Shown here piece by piece: positions 1-11,330 of a DNA stretch of 64,000 nt. Position numbers and translations under genes: made by a program. The stretch lies in the NCBI RefSeq assembly GCF_964340395.1, contig NC_135555.1:22790225-22854224 (forward strand), in the 5' to 3' direction. The notes beneath the pieces were generated by a model, which saw only the letters and a list, made by a program, of their open reading frames with translations, did not search any database and was not told where the DNA came from. Source of the stretch: Glandiceps talaboti. Taxonomy: Eukaryota > Hemichordata > Enteropneusta > Spengelidae. Every line of letters starts with the position of its first letter. Position 1 is the stretch's first letter.

Positions 1-1014
1 GCTACCCGTCTAGTCTAGAATTTGGCATTAGGCAATCCTAAAACGTAAAGCTATATAGGACGTTTTAAAAACCAAGAGTTGTCGTACAAGTAAATGAGGT
101 ATAATGTCTAATGTGTAATCAGTAATGACTTGCTTGGATTGTACGCTTACTAGTTTCGATCCTAGTCGCACGAAATTGGTTGACACGCGCGTTCGTCACG
201 TACCATCATTTATAGTTGTGATGACCGAACAAACAGAAAAAACAGTCTCTTGAATTCAGGAACTTCTGTTTAGGTGTGGGTGAATAATAAAATCATGTTT
301 TCGCAGCATTCATATTGTTGTTTTTGTCATTCATTAATTGTACATCACTCCCTGGCAGGCGGCTGGGTTACTTGGCCATACGATTATTTTAGAACAACAT
401 GCATCTCACTCCGTGTATGTCGGCAAAGTTTCTGACTGTCATTTTCAAGAGTAGCAAAATAGCATTGCCTCTTTTGATTCCATCTTAGTATGAATTAAAT
501 ATCCCTGTAGGCTGTAGTGATTTTGACGCACGCGAAAAACGACAATCTTACCCCCCCCCTTCAAGGAATTACGTTTGTATAATAAAATAAAATGTATAAC
601 AACCATGTATAATAAAATAAGTAGTTGACTCGCTCATACACACATGCAATCTGATTAAAATCCGATGTGGTGAAAGCGGCTAGATGTCCTTATTTACCTC
701 TATTCATCGTGTTGTGACGTTTGTTTTGTTCGGAGTGATCGCCGTGGGAAGGCTGTATATACTACCTCAACTAGATAATATATTCAAATCTGCATAGGTA
801 GATACTTTTTTACATGCTGTCAACATTTCAGTACTTGTACACCAATTTTGGTTAATAAAATGTGTACTGTGTAACAATATATTACATGTAGAAGTTGTTT
901 TCATTTTCCCTGTATGGTATTCCTGTGTAGTCTGGTAGTGATTATTCTAGAAATGGTTATAGTTGGGTATGCATATAAATAAAAATGTGACGTCATGAAA
1001 ATTTGTTGTTGGTC
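1..1014. other. no recognisable gene
   Basis: AT-rich sequence without a supported open frame or splice-bounded exon. It contains a loose direct repeat of TGTATAATAAAATAA-like sequence near 577-622 and several homopolymer runs. I see no function here. Confidence 0.6.
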
Positions 1015-1018
1015 TTAA

Positions 1019-2844
1019 AGTGTACATGCAAAGGTACATACTTTTTTTCGTAATTATGTTTATTTTGCCATAAAAATAAAGGAAATCGGGTTTGTAATAG
1101 TACAATATAATTCTAACACGAGAAATTGCGCGAAAAATGAGGCACTCTTGGCTCAGCCACAGAGCACCTTCAGGTAAGTACCTCTCATTTGCATATGGAT
1201 AGGACAGGATTTGGAACTTTATGACGTCACTTCGGGAACACAAACGCATTCGTCAGTGTATCTTTACATGCAAAGCCATTATGGTCGAACCAGAAGGTCA
1301 ACTTCAAAACCCGTTTTCGCCAGAACCCGACGTTGAATATTGATCAGATTCCTCAAGCGTAGAGCAATATACTCCAGCATTAACATCTGATGGTGTGATT
1401 TAGCCAAATTCATTCGAACCGACCGCTAGCAGTAACGATAGTTCCTCTGGTAGTGAATGAGTATGTCCTAGTGAAGCCGTGTTGTTTACATAAAGTGATG
1501 CTGTTATCAGCGTCCTTTGTTGACATAACTATTCAATGGGTGGAAAACAGCTCCTGCAGACAATGTAATCGAAACGAAAATTGTGTAATATTTCCATACC
1601 CATCAAACATACAGAGAATGAGAATGGCTTCAAGAGTTCGCCATAATATTCTCTCAAGTTGTTCAAATGTAGCGTGTTGTAACAGTACATTCAATCTATG
1701 ACCATTCAAAATCTTCGCGAAAGTAGACCCACAAATTCGTTAGAGCAGAACGTTTTGTTGGATAACCGTCCCTCTTGAAAGCTATGTGTACACGTACTTT
1801 ATTTCATTTTTACTGCGTTCATTACCATCCACACAGTGACATGAAGTGGTTTCATCTTCTTTCAAAGCACGGCCCATGTTCACTGAAGCCGGCCGTACTG
1901 TGGTGTATTGTGTATTGTCTCCGACCATTTTTGTTTGAGTTTTTTATGGATAGACATGTCTTACGTTGTGGAAGTTATTTGACCTGGGAGCGTGAAGCTT
2001 AGTGCTGACTGTACTTTGCTGTGTCCATCCACTTTTGACATGTGATTGGCATGACACGGTAATTGTTCATGTAGACAAAACAATGGAAACAAAAATAGCA
2101 ACATTATAATGAGCGTTGCGTCTTTTTACTTTGATATGATTCCGACGATGTATGTGATGTATCACAATGAAAACGATCGACTCCCAGCAACATGGAAATC
2201 AAAACACACAATCGGACTACGCACTGTTTAAAAACAAATGCTATCGTAATGAAAATATTTTATGAAGCTAACTTGCTTTCTTGAAAACATCATTTCAAAT
2301 TATTTTATTTGTCTTCCTTTTTTCGCTTTGGTCATGGCTACACCGGTGGCGTGGAGAACCCCGGCCCGGTAACATTTACCGACTTTCACTGTATGGCGTC
2401 ACTGTCCAGTTTTTACGTGATTTCAACTGCCTTCACCCATTATTACCTACTCAGTTATGTCACTCGGAAATATGTGTAGGGTGATGTTTCACTGCGGGTG
2501 CTGCCGACAAAACACCAAGGAACCATTGTTGTCGGAAGACTAAACTGGTACACCACAATATGTACAGTTACAGATAATACTATAATGCAAGCGTAATTAG
2601 TAATTCATAAGTAAACATTACACAAAGGCTTAGAAGACTTTTGTAACACGTGGGACCTCGACACCTTTCGTGAGGTGGTTGCGGTGCCGAAGTTAGTCGT
2701 AGCACAGGGGATTAAGGGGGCAAGTATTTTTGCGACTTTCTTGCCAATGCGCGCAATATTTAGAGGTATGAATGCAATTTCATTTATTTTTATGGCAAAA
2801 TAAACATAATTACGAAAAAAAGTATGTACCTTTGCATGTACACT
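1019..2844. mobile_element. TTAA-flanked DNA transposon, decayed (piggyBac or Kolobok type)
   Basis: The two ends are perfect inverted repeats of 62 bp (1019-1080 and 2783-2844), starting AGTGTACATGCAAAGG. Each is flanked on the outside by TTAA (1015-1018 and 2845-2848), the target duplication of the piggyBac and Kolobok superfamilies. The 1.7-kb interior has short open stretches on the plus strand (1453-1701, 1775-2002, 2281-2484) broken by many stops. A Ser/Glu-rich stretch near 1280-1460 could be the remains of a transposase N-terminus, but I could not identify a catalytic motif. The identical ends argue for fairly recent movement in trans, even though the coding part is dead. Superfamily assignment rests only on the TTAA duplication. 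Confidence 0.75.
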
Positions 2845-2948
2845 TTAAGTTTCCATCATTAAGTGGAATAATCCAGTGTAGTTTTATTATTAAAATACAG
2901 CGATGAAAGAGGAAATAGAAGCGATGGTAACAATATCCCTGGCAACAG

Positions 2949-3329
2949 CACAGGGTACAGGACCAATGATCAATTTTGTACTCGCGATTTTCCGGATTTC
3001 TAATATTATTTTCTGTATATTTCAAATAAAGTTTTAAATACTGTTTCCTCTTACTATTTTTTTTCTATTTCCTACCTGATATCAATGTCTTATCTGAGTT
3101 TATCAGCTTTGCATTAATTAGTAGCTTGCTAGAACAAACTCACTATTTGCCCAAATTAACGCATTATGCCGTGAGTGTAAACATCTACTGATCAGACTAA
3201 ATGGTAATACACGGAAAAAAACAGTAAGAGGAAACAGTATTTAAAACTTTATTTGAAATATACAGAAAATAATATTAGAAATCCGGAAAATCGCGAGTAC
3301 AAAATTGATCATTGGTCCTGTACCCTGTG
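2949..3329. repeat. 107-bp perfect inverted repeat with 167-bp spacer
   Basis: Bases 2949-3055 and 3223-3329 are reverse complements over their whole length; identity ends abruptly at both outer edges. The spacer is unique AT-rich DNA. The same short open frame therefore appears on both strands, which is a by-product and not evidence of coding. It could be the ends of a small fold-back transposon or an inverted duplication. No clear target duplication is visible. Confidence 0.8.
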
Positions 3330-3403
3330 GCAACAGCTATTGCATTCGCCGTTGGGGCGCACCACCAAACGAGAGAGCCATGATCTTCAACTACCCGGTC
3401 CTG

Positions 3404-3456
3404 CTTGCAGACGGTGCACGCGTTTCGCTACTTGCAGACGGTGCACGCGTTTCGCT
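3404..3456. repeat. 27-bp direct duplication
   Basis: A 27-bp unit beginning CTTGCAGACGGTGCACGCG occurs twice head to tail, in a locally GC-richer patch. No function is apparent. Confidence 0.7.
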
Positions 3457-4868
3457 CAGCACCAAGCAGGACTATACAATCACAGCATAACCATACCATA
3501 CACGAGTTGTGTGAGCCAGCTAGACCAAGTTAAAGTTTGCTACTTTTAGTGTACAAATTAACAATATCAAGGAAGAATTAGTTAACAGAAAACAGAATTT
3601 GAAGTGTACTGAATGGAACTCATAATATATATATATTGATATTTCAAACAAGCAAGGGGGATTATGTGCCAACTCAAATATACATTATTGTATATATTTC
3701 CATTGTTATGATATTTATTATGAACTGTATATACCAGCACTTGTATTAACACCCGACTGTTATTTGTATCTCGTTATTCGAAGGAGCAAATATAGAATAT
3801 TGACGATCGCTATGTACATACCTCGAGAAGTATCCCTCTTTTGGTCAAGTTGAATTGATCCGTAGCAGGTTACATGTAAAGTTACAAATAACACTGTCTA
3901 CGTCTGCAACGATCGTACAAATTATTTTTAAAATGGGAATGCATGTTTATTGTTCAAATAACCGCCGTCAGAGGTGTCACTGTATACCATATAGAAGTAG
4001 TGATTGCCATGGAAGTAGTGATTTTCCATACTTCCATGAATATACTAAGTTATTAACATATAAATAATGATATTTTTTTGTTACAAATGTACAAATCTAG
4101 ACATCAACGATTTATATCGACAATATATTATACTACATTATCGTATAGTTTACATACCGTTTGGAAGTAACATAAAACATACAATATACTTTATACTTTG
4201 ATTTTAAATGGGAGGAGGGCCATTCAAGTTATCTTTGAAATGATACTAACAACACCTTCTTGTACATTTTTACATCTGGATCGTAAAACTGTGATATATA
4301 GAGATGGAAAATCGCAAACTTCCTATAGATACACGTTAGTTATATCACATTGTCGGTGAAGTCACCCTATTTCATTATTTCTTGGGTTCTGACATTCCAG
4401 TTTATAACTAAGGTATGTAATTCAAACGGGGGGCGACTCATTCCGACTTTTGCGTTCAGAGCGTTTTCACTAATCTTGCTGCAAGATGTAGCACCGTTTT
4501 CCGACTATTGGCGTTTCGCATGAACCATTTGATTAGAATATGCTGTGAACCCAAGGGTATGTTATGTAATACCGTTGTTGTCATACACCACTTGTTAATT
4601 CCCACAAAGTGAACAATTGGGTATATTTTTGACTGTAGACGCTGATTGGCTGTCACTCAATATAACATGTGTAATACATGGTCGTTAATACTGGCCTCAC
4701 ATATGGACAATAGTTTCCCGCCTAAACGTTAAATCACAGGTGGTGAATTAGGGATTCATTTTTTCTCGTTATTTTGATTGGTTCTCAGTGCCAATTCAAA
4801 TACTAATAAATCAAAAAGGCTCCAACTTGAGACTAGGTCAAAATGGTTGCTCGGCGCGTTTACCTTCT
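3457..4868. other. no recognisable gene
   Basis: AT-rich unique-looking DNA with TATA-type simple stretches near 3625-3640. No exon, RNA gene or transposon end could be supported. Confidence 0.5.
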
Positions 4869-5251
4869 GACGCCGAGTTACCGCTCTGATGTCTGCCTGT
4901 GAGTTGCTGAAGTTGGATGGAAGATGCGACTTGAGAAGACGGAGGATGTAAGCCCAAAGTTGTGCCTACTTGGTTGGTTGGGAAATGGAAGTATTGGGTT
5001 ATACTTCCATGTGGTTGGGATGACTGACATGCTATTTGGTTCTCTTGTACGGGTTGGGTTAGGTTGGTGGTGGTGGTGGGGGGGGGGAAGCAATGGAAAA
5101 CAGTTTGGCGAGTTCCATTGTCAAGCAGTAGCAAAAAAGTATCGCATCACTCGATGCTATACTTTAGAGCTGACAAAATTGGAAAACGTGAACAAACTTA
5201 ATGGAAGCGTTCTATTTTGCCAATGCCAGTTCAAAAAGAACTAATTGCCGG
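4869..5251. repeat. segmental repeat, copy 1 (partner at 19651)
   Basis: This 383-bp segment is nearly the same as 19651-20030. It begins GACGCCGAGTTACC, contains a GGTGGTGG/poly-G tract near 5065-5090 and ends at CTAATTGCCGG. Both copies keep an open frame on the plus strand (4924-5244, about 106 codons) and a Gln/Ser-rich one on the minus strand (4838-5134). Differences between copies change amino acids in both frames, so neither frame is clearly under coding selection. The first 40 bp resemble a tiny exon, with a donor-like GTGAGT at about 4899. The segment marks the start of the duplicated unit. Confidence 0.7.
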
Positions 5252-5407
5252 AATTAAGTTATTAATTAGTATTACACACTGGAACATTAGAAGTTAGAAA
5301 CATTTGCTTATCAAGACTGCAGCGTGTAGCAAAATTAGAATACATTACAATATCAGTGAATGCTATATATTAATTACTAAACTGTTTTGTTTCATTCACT
5401 TTCATAG

Positions 5408-5718
5408 ATGGATACGAAGACCCAAGATGGATACGAAGACCCAAGATGGAGGCGAAGATCCAAGATCGATACGAAGACCCAAGATGGATACGAAGACCCA
5501 AGATGGAGGCGAAGACCCAAGATGGATACGAAGACCCAAGATGGATACAAATACCCCAGATGGATACGAAGACCCAAGATGGATAACAAGACCCTAGACC
5601 CAAGATGGATACGAAGACCCAAGATGGATACAAATGCCCAAGATGGATACGAAGACCCAAGATGGATATATAACAAGACCCAAGATGGATGGATGTGATT
5701 ACCAATCTCAAGGCAGAA
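5408..5718 (+). repeat. splice-bounded 19-bp minisatellite exon, copy 1
   Basis: A 19-bp unit, GATACGAAGACCCAAGATG with variants (GAGGCGAAG, GATAACAAG), is repeated about 16 times. It is preceded by a pyrimidine-rich tract ending TTTCATAG and followed by GGCAGAA and the donor GTAAGT at 5719, so the array occupies exactly the space between a 3' and a 5' splice site. Because 19 is not a multiple of 3 and the unit has no stop in any frame, all frames on both strands stay open; the resulting Asp/Arg/Lys/Pro-rich readings are not evidence of a protein. GAAGAC-type purine-rich repeats resemble exonic splicing enhancers. The longer copy is at 20501-21052. Confidence 0.7.
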
Positions 5719-6052
5719 GTAAGTCAATGATTGTCTTATATATGTTTATATATATTTATTGGTGTCGTAGATCACTCTCACTGTGCCATATAGGACGAAA
5801 TCTACAGTTTCTACCAAAAAGTAAATCAAAGTTGGTAACTAGGTAATGGGAGTCACAAAAATAGCATAATGAAAATGTAAAATTAATATTAGACACAAAA
5901 CAAATACATTAATTAAATACAAAATGTCACATTAATGGATATAGTCTACATGTTTTAGAGAATAATGAAATGAACATGGCAAACTGTTCCAAAAATTAAT
6001 TTATTGCAAGTCTGATTATGGACGTATTTACCTTAGGTATAATCCGATTTGC
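5719..6052 (+). other. intron-like segment between minisatellite exon and satellite, copy 1
   Basis: It starts with the donor GTAAGTCAATGATTG and runs without a recognisable gene to the first satellite monomer. It is almost identical to 21053-21385 in the second unit, showing that exon, intron start and satellite were duplicated as one block. Confidence 0.7.
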
Positions 6053-9000
6053 CTAAACCTTGAACCTAGTACTATAATCATGAACTAGTGGCATGTGATA
6101 GTCTGTAAGGCAGTGATGTAACTTGTTTAATAAGTCATCCCTTAACCTTGAACCAAGTACTATAATCATGAACTAGTGGCATGTGATAGTCTGTAAGGCA
6201 GTGAGGTAACTTGTTTAATAAGTCATCCCTTAACCTTGAACCTAGTACTATAATCATGAACATGGTGGCAAGTGATAGTCTGCAAGGCAGTAAGGTAACT
6301 TGTTTAATAAATCATCCCTTAACCTTGAACCTAGTACTATAATCATGAACTAGTGGCATGTGGTAGTCTGTAAGGCAGTGAGGTAACTTGTTGTTTAATA
6401 AGTCATCCCTTAACATTGAACCTAGTACTATATAATCATGAACTAGTGGCATGTGATAGCCTGTAAAGTGGTGAGGTAACTTGTTTCATAAGTCATCCCT
6501 TAACCTTGAACCTAGTACTATAATCATGAACTAGTGGCATGTGATAGTCTGTAAGGCAGTGAGGTAACTTGTATAATAATAAGTGATCCCTTAACCTTGA
6601 ACCTAGTACTATAATCATGAACTAGTGGCATGTGATAGTCTGTAAGGCAGTGAGGTAACTTGTATAATAATAAGTCATCCCTTAACCTTGAACCCAGTAC
6701 TATAATCATGAACTAGTGGCATGTGATAGTCTGTAAGGCAGTGAGGTAACTTGTTGTTTAATAAATCATCCTTTAACCTTGAACCCTAGTACTATAATCA
6801 TGAACATGGTGGCATGTGATAGTCTGTAAGGCAGTGAGGTAACTTGTTGTTTAATAAATCATCCCTTAACCTTGAACCTAGTACTATAATCATGAACATG
6901 GTGGCATGTGGTAGTCTGTAAGGCAGTGAGGTAACTTGTTGTTTAATAAGTCATCCCTTAACATTGAACCTAGTACTATAATCATAAACTAGTGGCATGT
7001 GATAGCCTGTAAAGTGGTGAGGTAACTTGTTTCATAAGTCATCCCTTAACCTTGAACCTAGTACTATAATCATGAACTACTGGCATGTGGTAGTCTGTAA
7101 GGCAGTGAGGTAACTTGTTGTTTAATAAGTCATCCCTTAACCTCGAACCTAGTACTATAATCATGAACATGGTGGCATGTGATAGTCTGTAAGGCAGTGA
7201 GGTTACTTGTATAATAATAAGTGATCCCTTAACCTTGAACCTAGTACTATAATCATGAACTAGTGGCATGTGATAGTCTGTAAGGCAGTGACTCAGAGGT
7301 AACTTGTATAATAATAAGTCATCCCTTAACCTTGAACCTAGTACTATAATCATGAACATGGTGGCATGTAATAGACTGTAAGGCAGTGAGGTAACTTGTT
7401 GTTTAATAAATCATCCCTTAACCTTGAACCTAGTACTATAATCATGAACATGGTGGCATGTGATAGTCTGTAAGGCAGTGAGGTAACTTGTTGTTTAATA
7501 AGTCATCCCTTAACCTTGAACCTAGTACTATAATCATGAACTAGTGGCATGTGGTAGTCTGTAAGGCAGTGAGGTAACTTGTTTAATAAGTCATCCCTTA
7601 ACCGTGAACCTAGTACTATAACCATGAACATGGTGGCATGTGATAGTCTGTAAAGCTTTGAGGTAACTTGTTGTTTAATAAGTCATCCCTTAACCTTGAA
7701 CCTAGTACTATAATCATGAACATGGTGGCATGTGATAGTCTGTAAGGCAGTGAGGTAAGTAAAACTTGTTGTTTAATAAGTCATCCCTTAACATTGAACC
7801 TAGTACTATAATCATGAACTAGTGGCATGTGATAGTCTGTAAGGCAGTGAGGTAACTTGTTTAATAAGTCATCCCTTAACCTTGAACCTAGTACTATAAT
7901 CATGAACATGGTGGCAAGTGATAGTCTGCAAGGCAGTAAGGTAACTTGTTTAATAAATAATCCCTTAACCTTGAACCTAGTACTATAATCATGAACTAGT
8001 GGCATGTGGTAGTCTGTAAGGCAGTGAGGTAACTTGTTGTTTAATAAGTCATCCCTTAACATTGAACCTAGTACTATAATCATGAACTAGTGGCATGTGA
8101 TAGCCTGTAAAGTGGTGAGGTAACTTGTTTCATAAGTCATCCCTTAACCTTGAACCTAGTACTATAATAATGAACTAGTGGCATGTGGTAGTCTGTAAGG
8201 CAGTGAGGTAACTTGTTATTTAATAAGTCATCCCTTAACCTTGAACCTAGTACTATAATCATGAACATGGTGGCATGTGATAATCTGTAAGGCAGTGAGG
8301 TAACTTGTATAATAATAAGTGATCCCTTAACCTTGAACCTAGTACTATAATCATGAACATGGTGGCATGTGATAGACTGTAAGGGAGTGAGGTAACTTGT
8401 TGTTTAATAAATCATCCTTTAACCTTGAACCTAGTACTATAATCATGAACATGGTGGCATGTGATAGTCTGTAAGGCAGTGAGGTAAATTGTTGTTTAAT
8501 AAATCATCCCTTAACCTTGAACCTAGTACTATAATCATGAACATGGTGGCATGTGATAGTTTGTAAGGCAGTGAGGTAACTTGTTGTTTAATAAATCATC
8601 CCTTAACCTTGAACCTAGTATAATCATGAACATGGTGGCATGTGATAGTCTGTAAGGCAGTGAGGTAACTTGTTGTTTAATAAATCATCCCTTAACCTTG
8701 AACCTAGTATAATCATGAACATGGTGGCATGTGATAGTCTGTAAGGCAGTGTGGTAACTTGTATAAAAATAAGTCATCCCTTAACCTTGAACCTAGTACT
8801 ATAATCATGAACATGGTAACATGTGATAGTCTGTAAGGCAGTGAGGTAACTTGTATAATAATAAGTCATCCCTTAACCTTGAACCTAGTACTATAATCAT
8901 GAACATGGTGGCATGTGATAGTCTGTAAGGCAGTGAGGTAACTTGTATAATAATAAGTGATCCCTTAACCTTGAACCTAGTACTATAATCATGAACTAGT

Positions 9001-11065
9001 GGCATGTGATAGTCTGTAAGGCAGTGAGGTAACTTGTATAATAATAAGTCATCCCTTAACCTTGAACCTAGTACTATAATCATGAACATGGTGGCATGTG
9101 ATAGACTGTAAGGCAGTGAGGTAACTTGTTGTTTAATAAATCATCCCTTAACCTTGAACCTAGTACTATAATCATGAACATGGTGGCATGTGATAGTCTA
9201 TAAGGCAGTGAGGTAACTTGTTGTTTAATAAGTCATCCCTTAACCTTGAACCTAGTACTATAATCATGAACATGGTGGCATGTGATAGTCTGTAAGGCAG
9301 TGAGGTAAATTGTTGTTTAATAAATCATCCCTTAACCTTGAACCTAGTACTATAATCATGAACATGGTGGCATGTGATAGTTTGTAAGGCAGTGAGGTAA
9401 CTTGTTGTTTAATAAATCATCCCTTAACCTTGAACTAGTATAATCATGAACATGGTGGCATGTGATAGTCTGTAAGGCAGTGAGGTAACTTGTTGTTTAA
9501 TAAATCATCCCTTAACCTTGAACCTAGTATAATCATGAACATGGTGGCATGTGATAGTCTGTAAGGCAGTGTGGTAACTTGTATAAAAATAAGTCATCCC
9601 TTAACCTTGAACCTAGTACTATAATCATGAACATGGTAACATGTGATAGTCTGTAAGGCAGTGAGGTAACTTGTATAATAATAAGTCATCCCTTAACCTT
9701 GAACCTAGTACTATAATCATGAACATGGTAACATGTGATAGTCTGTAAGGCAGTGAGGTAACTTGTATAATAATAAGTCATCCCTTAACCTTGAACCTAG
9801 TACTATAATCATGAACTAGTGGCATGTGATAGTCTGTAAGGCAGTGAGGTAACTTGTTGTTTAATAAATCATCCCTTAACCTTGAACCTAGTACTTTAAT
9901 CATGAACTAGTGGCATGTGATAGTCTGTAAGGCAGTGAGGTAACTTGTATAATAATAAGTCATCCCTTAACCTTGAACCTAGTAATATAATCATGAACAT
10001 GGTGGCATGTGATAGTCTGTAAGGCAGTGAGGTAACTTGTTGTTTAATAAGTCATCCCTTAACCTTGAGCCTAGTACTATAATCATGAACTAGTGGCATG
10101 TGATAGTCTGTAAGGCAGTGAGGTAACTTGTTCTTTAATAAGTCATCCCTTAACCTTGAACCTAGTACAATAATCATGAACTAGTGGCATGTGATAGTGT
10201 GGAAGGCAGTGAGGTAACTTGTATAATAATAAGTCATCCCTTAACCTTGAACCTAGTAATATAATCATGAACATGGTGGCATGTGATAGTCTGTAAGGCA
10301 GTGAGGTAACTTGTATAATAATAAGTCATCCCTTAACCTCGAACCTAGTACTATAATCATGAAGATGGTGGCATATGTGATAGTCTGTAAGGCAGTAAGG
10401 TAACTTGTTTAATAAATCATCCCTTAACCTTGAACCTAGTACTATAATCATGAATTAGTGGCATTTGATAGTCTGTAATTTAGTGATTGGGGTAACTTGT
10501 TGTTTAATAAGTCATCCCTTAACCTTGAACCTAGTACTATAATCATGAACTAGTGGCATGTGATAGTCTGTAAGGCAGTGAGGTAACTTGTTGTTTAATA
10601 AGTCATCCCTTAACCTTGAACCTTGTACTATAATCATGAACTAGTGGCATGTGATAGCCTGTAAAGTGGTGAGGTAACTTGTTTAATAAGTCATCCCTTA
10701 ACCTTGAACCTAGTACTATAATCATGAACTAGTGGCATGTGATAGTCTGTAAGGCAGTGAGGTAACTTGTTGTTTAATAAGTCATCCCTTAACCTTGAAC
10801 CTAGTACTATAATCATGAACTAGTGGCATGTGATAGTCTGTAAGGCAGTGAGGTAACTTGTTTAATAAATCATCCCTTAACCTTGAACCTAGTACTATAA
10901 TCATGAACATGGTGGCATGTGATAGTCTGTAAGGGTTGGAGGTAACTTGTTCAATAAGTCATCCCTTAACCTTGAACCTATAATCATGAACTAGTGGCAT
11001 GTGATAGTCTGTAAGGCAGTGAGGTAACACTGTTGTTTAATAAGTCATCCCTTAACCTTGAACCT
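6053..11065. repeat. 91-bp satellite array 1a
   Basis: About 55 tandem monomers (estimated from length), typically 91 bp with 87-95 bp variants. A monomer reads CCTTGAACCTAGTACTATAA, then TCATGAAC, a variable TAGT or ATGGT, GGCATGTGATAGTCTGTAAG, GCAGTGAGGTAACTTG, a variable linker (TTTAATAA, TTGTTTAATAA or TATAATAATAA) and GTCATCCCTTAA. Variant monomers (for example CCTGTAAAGTGGTGAGG) recur in order, giving higher-order blocks. The array lies directly downstream of a splice donor at 5719, so it would sit in an intron if the locus is transcribed on the plus strand. Confidence 0.97.
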
Positions 11066-11330
11066 CGTCATGTAAGTAATTGGCCCAAAACTGACCAAGT
11101 ACGGGCAGAGTTACGAGCTCGCAAGTCTCAAGTACGAGTGACGTCACTCATACAGAATGAACGTACACGTACGCTGCATATCACACTTACACATGTTACA
11201 TGCACTCTCAGACAAATGAAACGTACCGTACTACATAGAAACCTTTTTTAATGAATTGTACTTATTTAATACTAAAACTAAATACAGAGTTGAATATAAG
11301 ATTGTTGAATTGAATATGTGTAGAATAAAA
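11066..11330. other. unique 265-bp interruption of the satellite
   Basis: The satellite stops within a monomer at CCTTGAACCTCGTCATG and resumes mid-monomer at ATCGTGAACTAGTGGC. The interruption is not satellite: it begins with TGTAAGTAATTGG, contains a GC-richer stretch with ACGTACACGTACG, and ends AT-rich. I see no terminal inverted repeats or clear target duplication. Origin unknown. Confidence 0.8.

Noticed and set aside
2345-2368. A 2A-like peptide (GGVENPGP) in one frame
   Set aside because: The 2A consensus is D-x-E-x-N-P-G-P. Here the Asp is absent and one residue is missing, inside a transposon interior full of stops.
4838-5134. Gln/Ser-rich minus-strand frame shared with 19494-19913
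   Set aside because: Looks protein-like, but starts at TTG, crosses a poly-G length difference, and copy differences are not biased to silent positions. Kept only as part of the segmental repeat.
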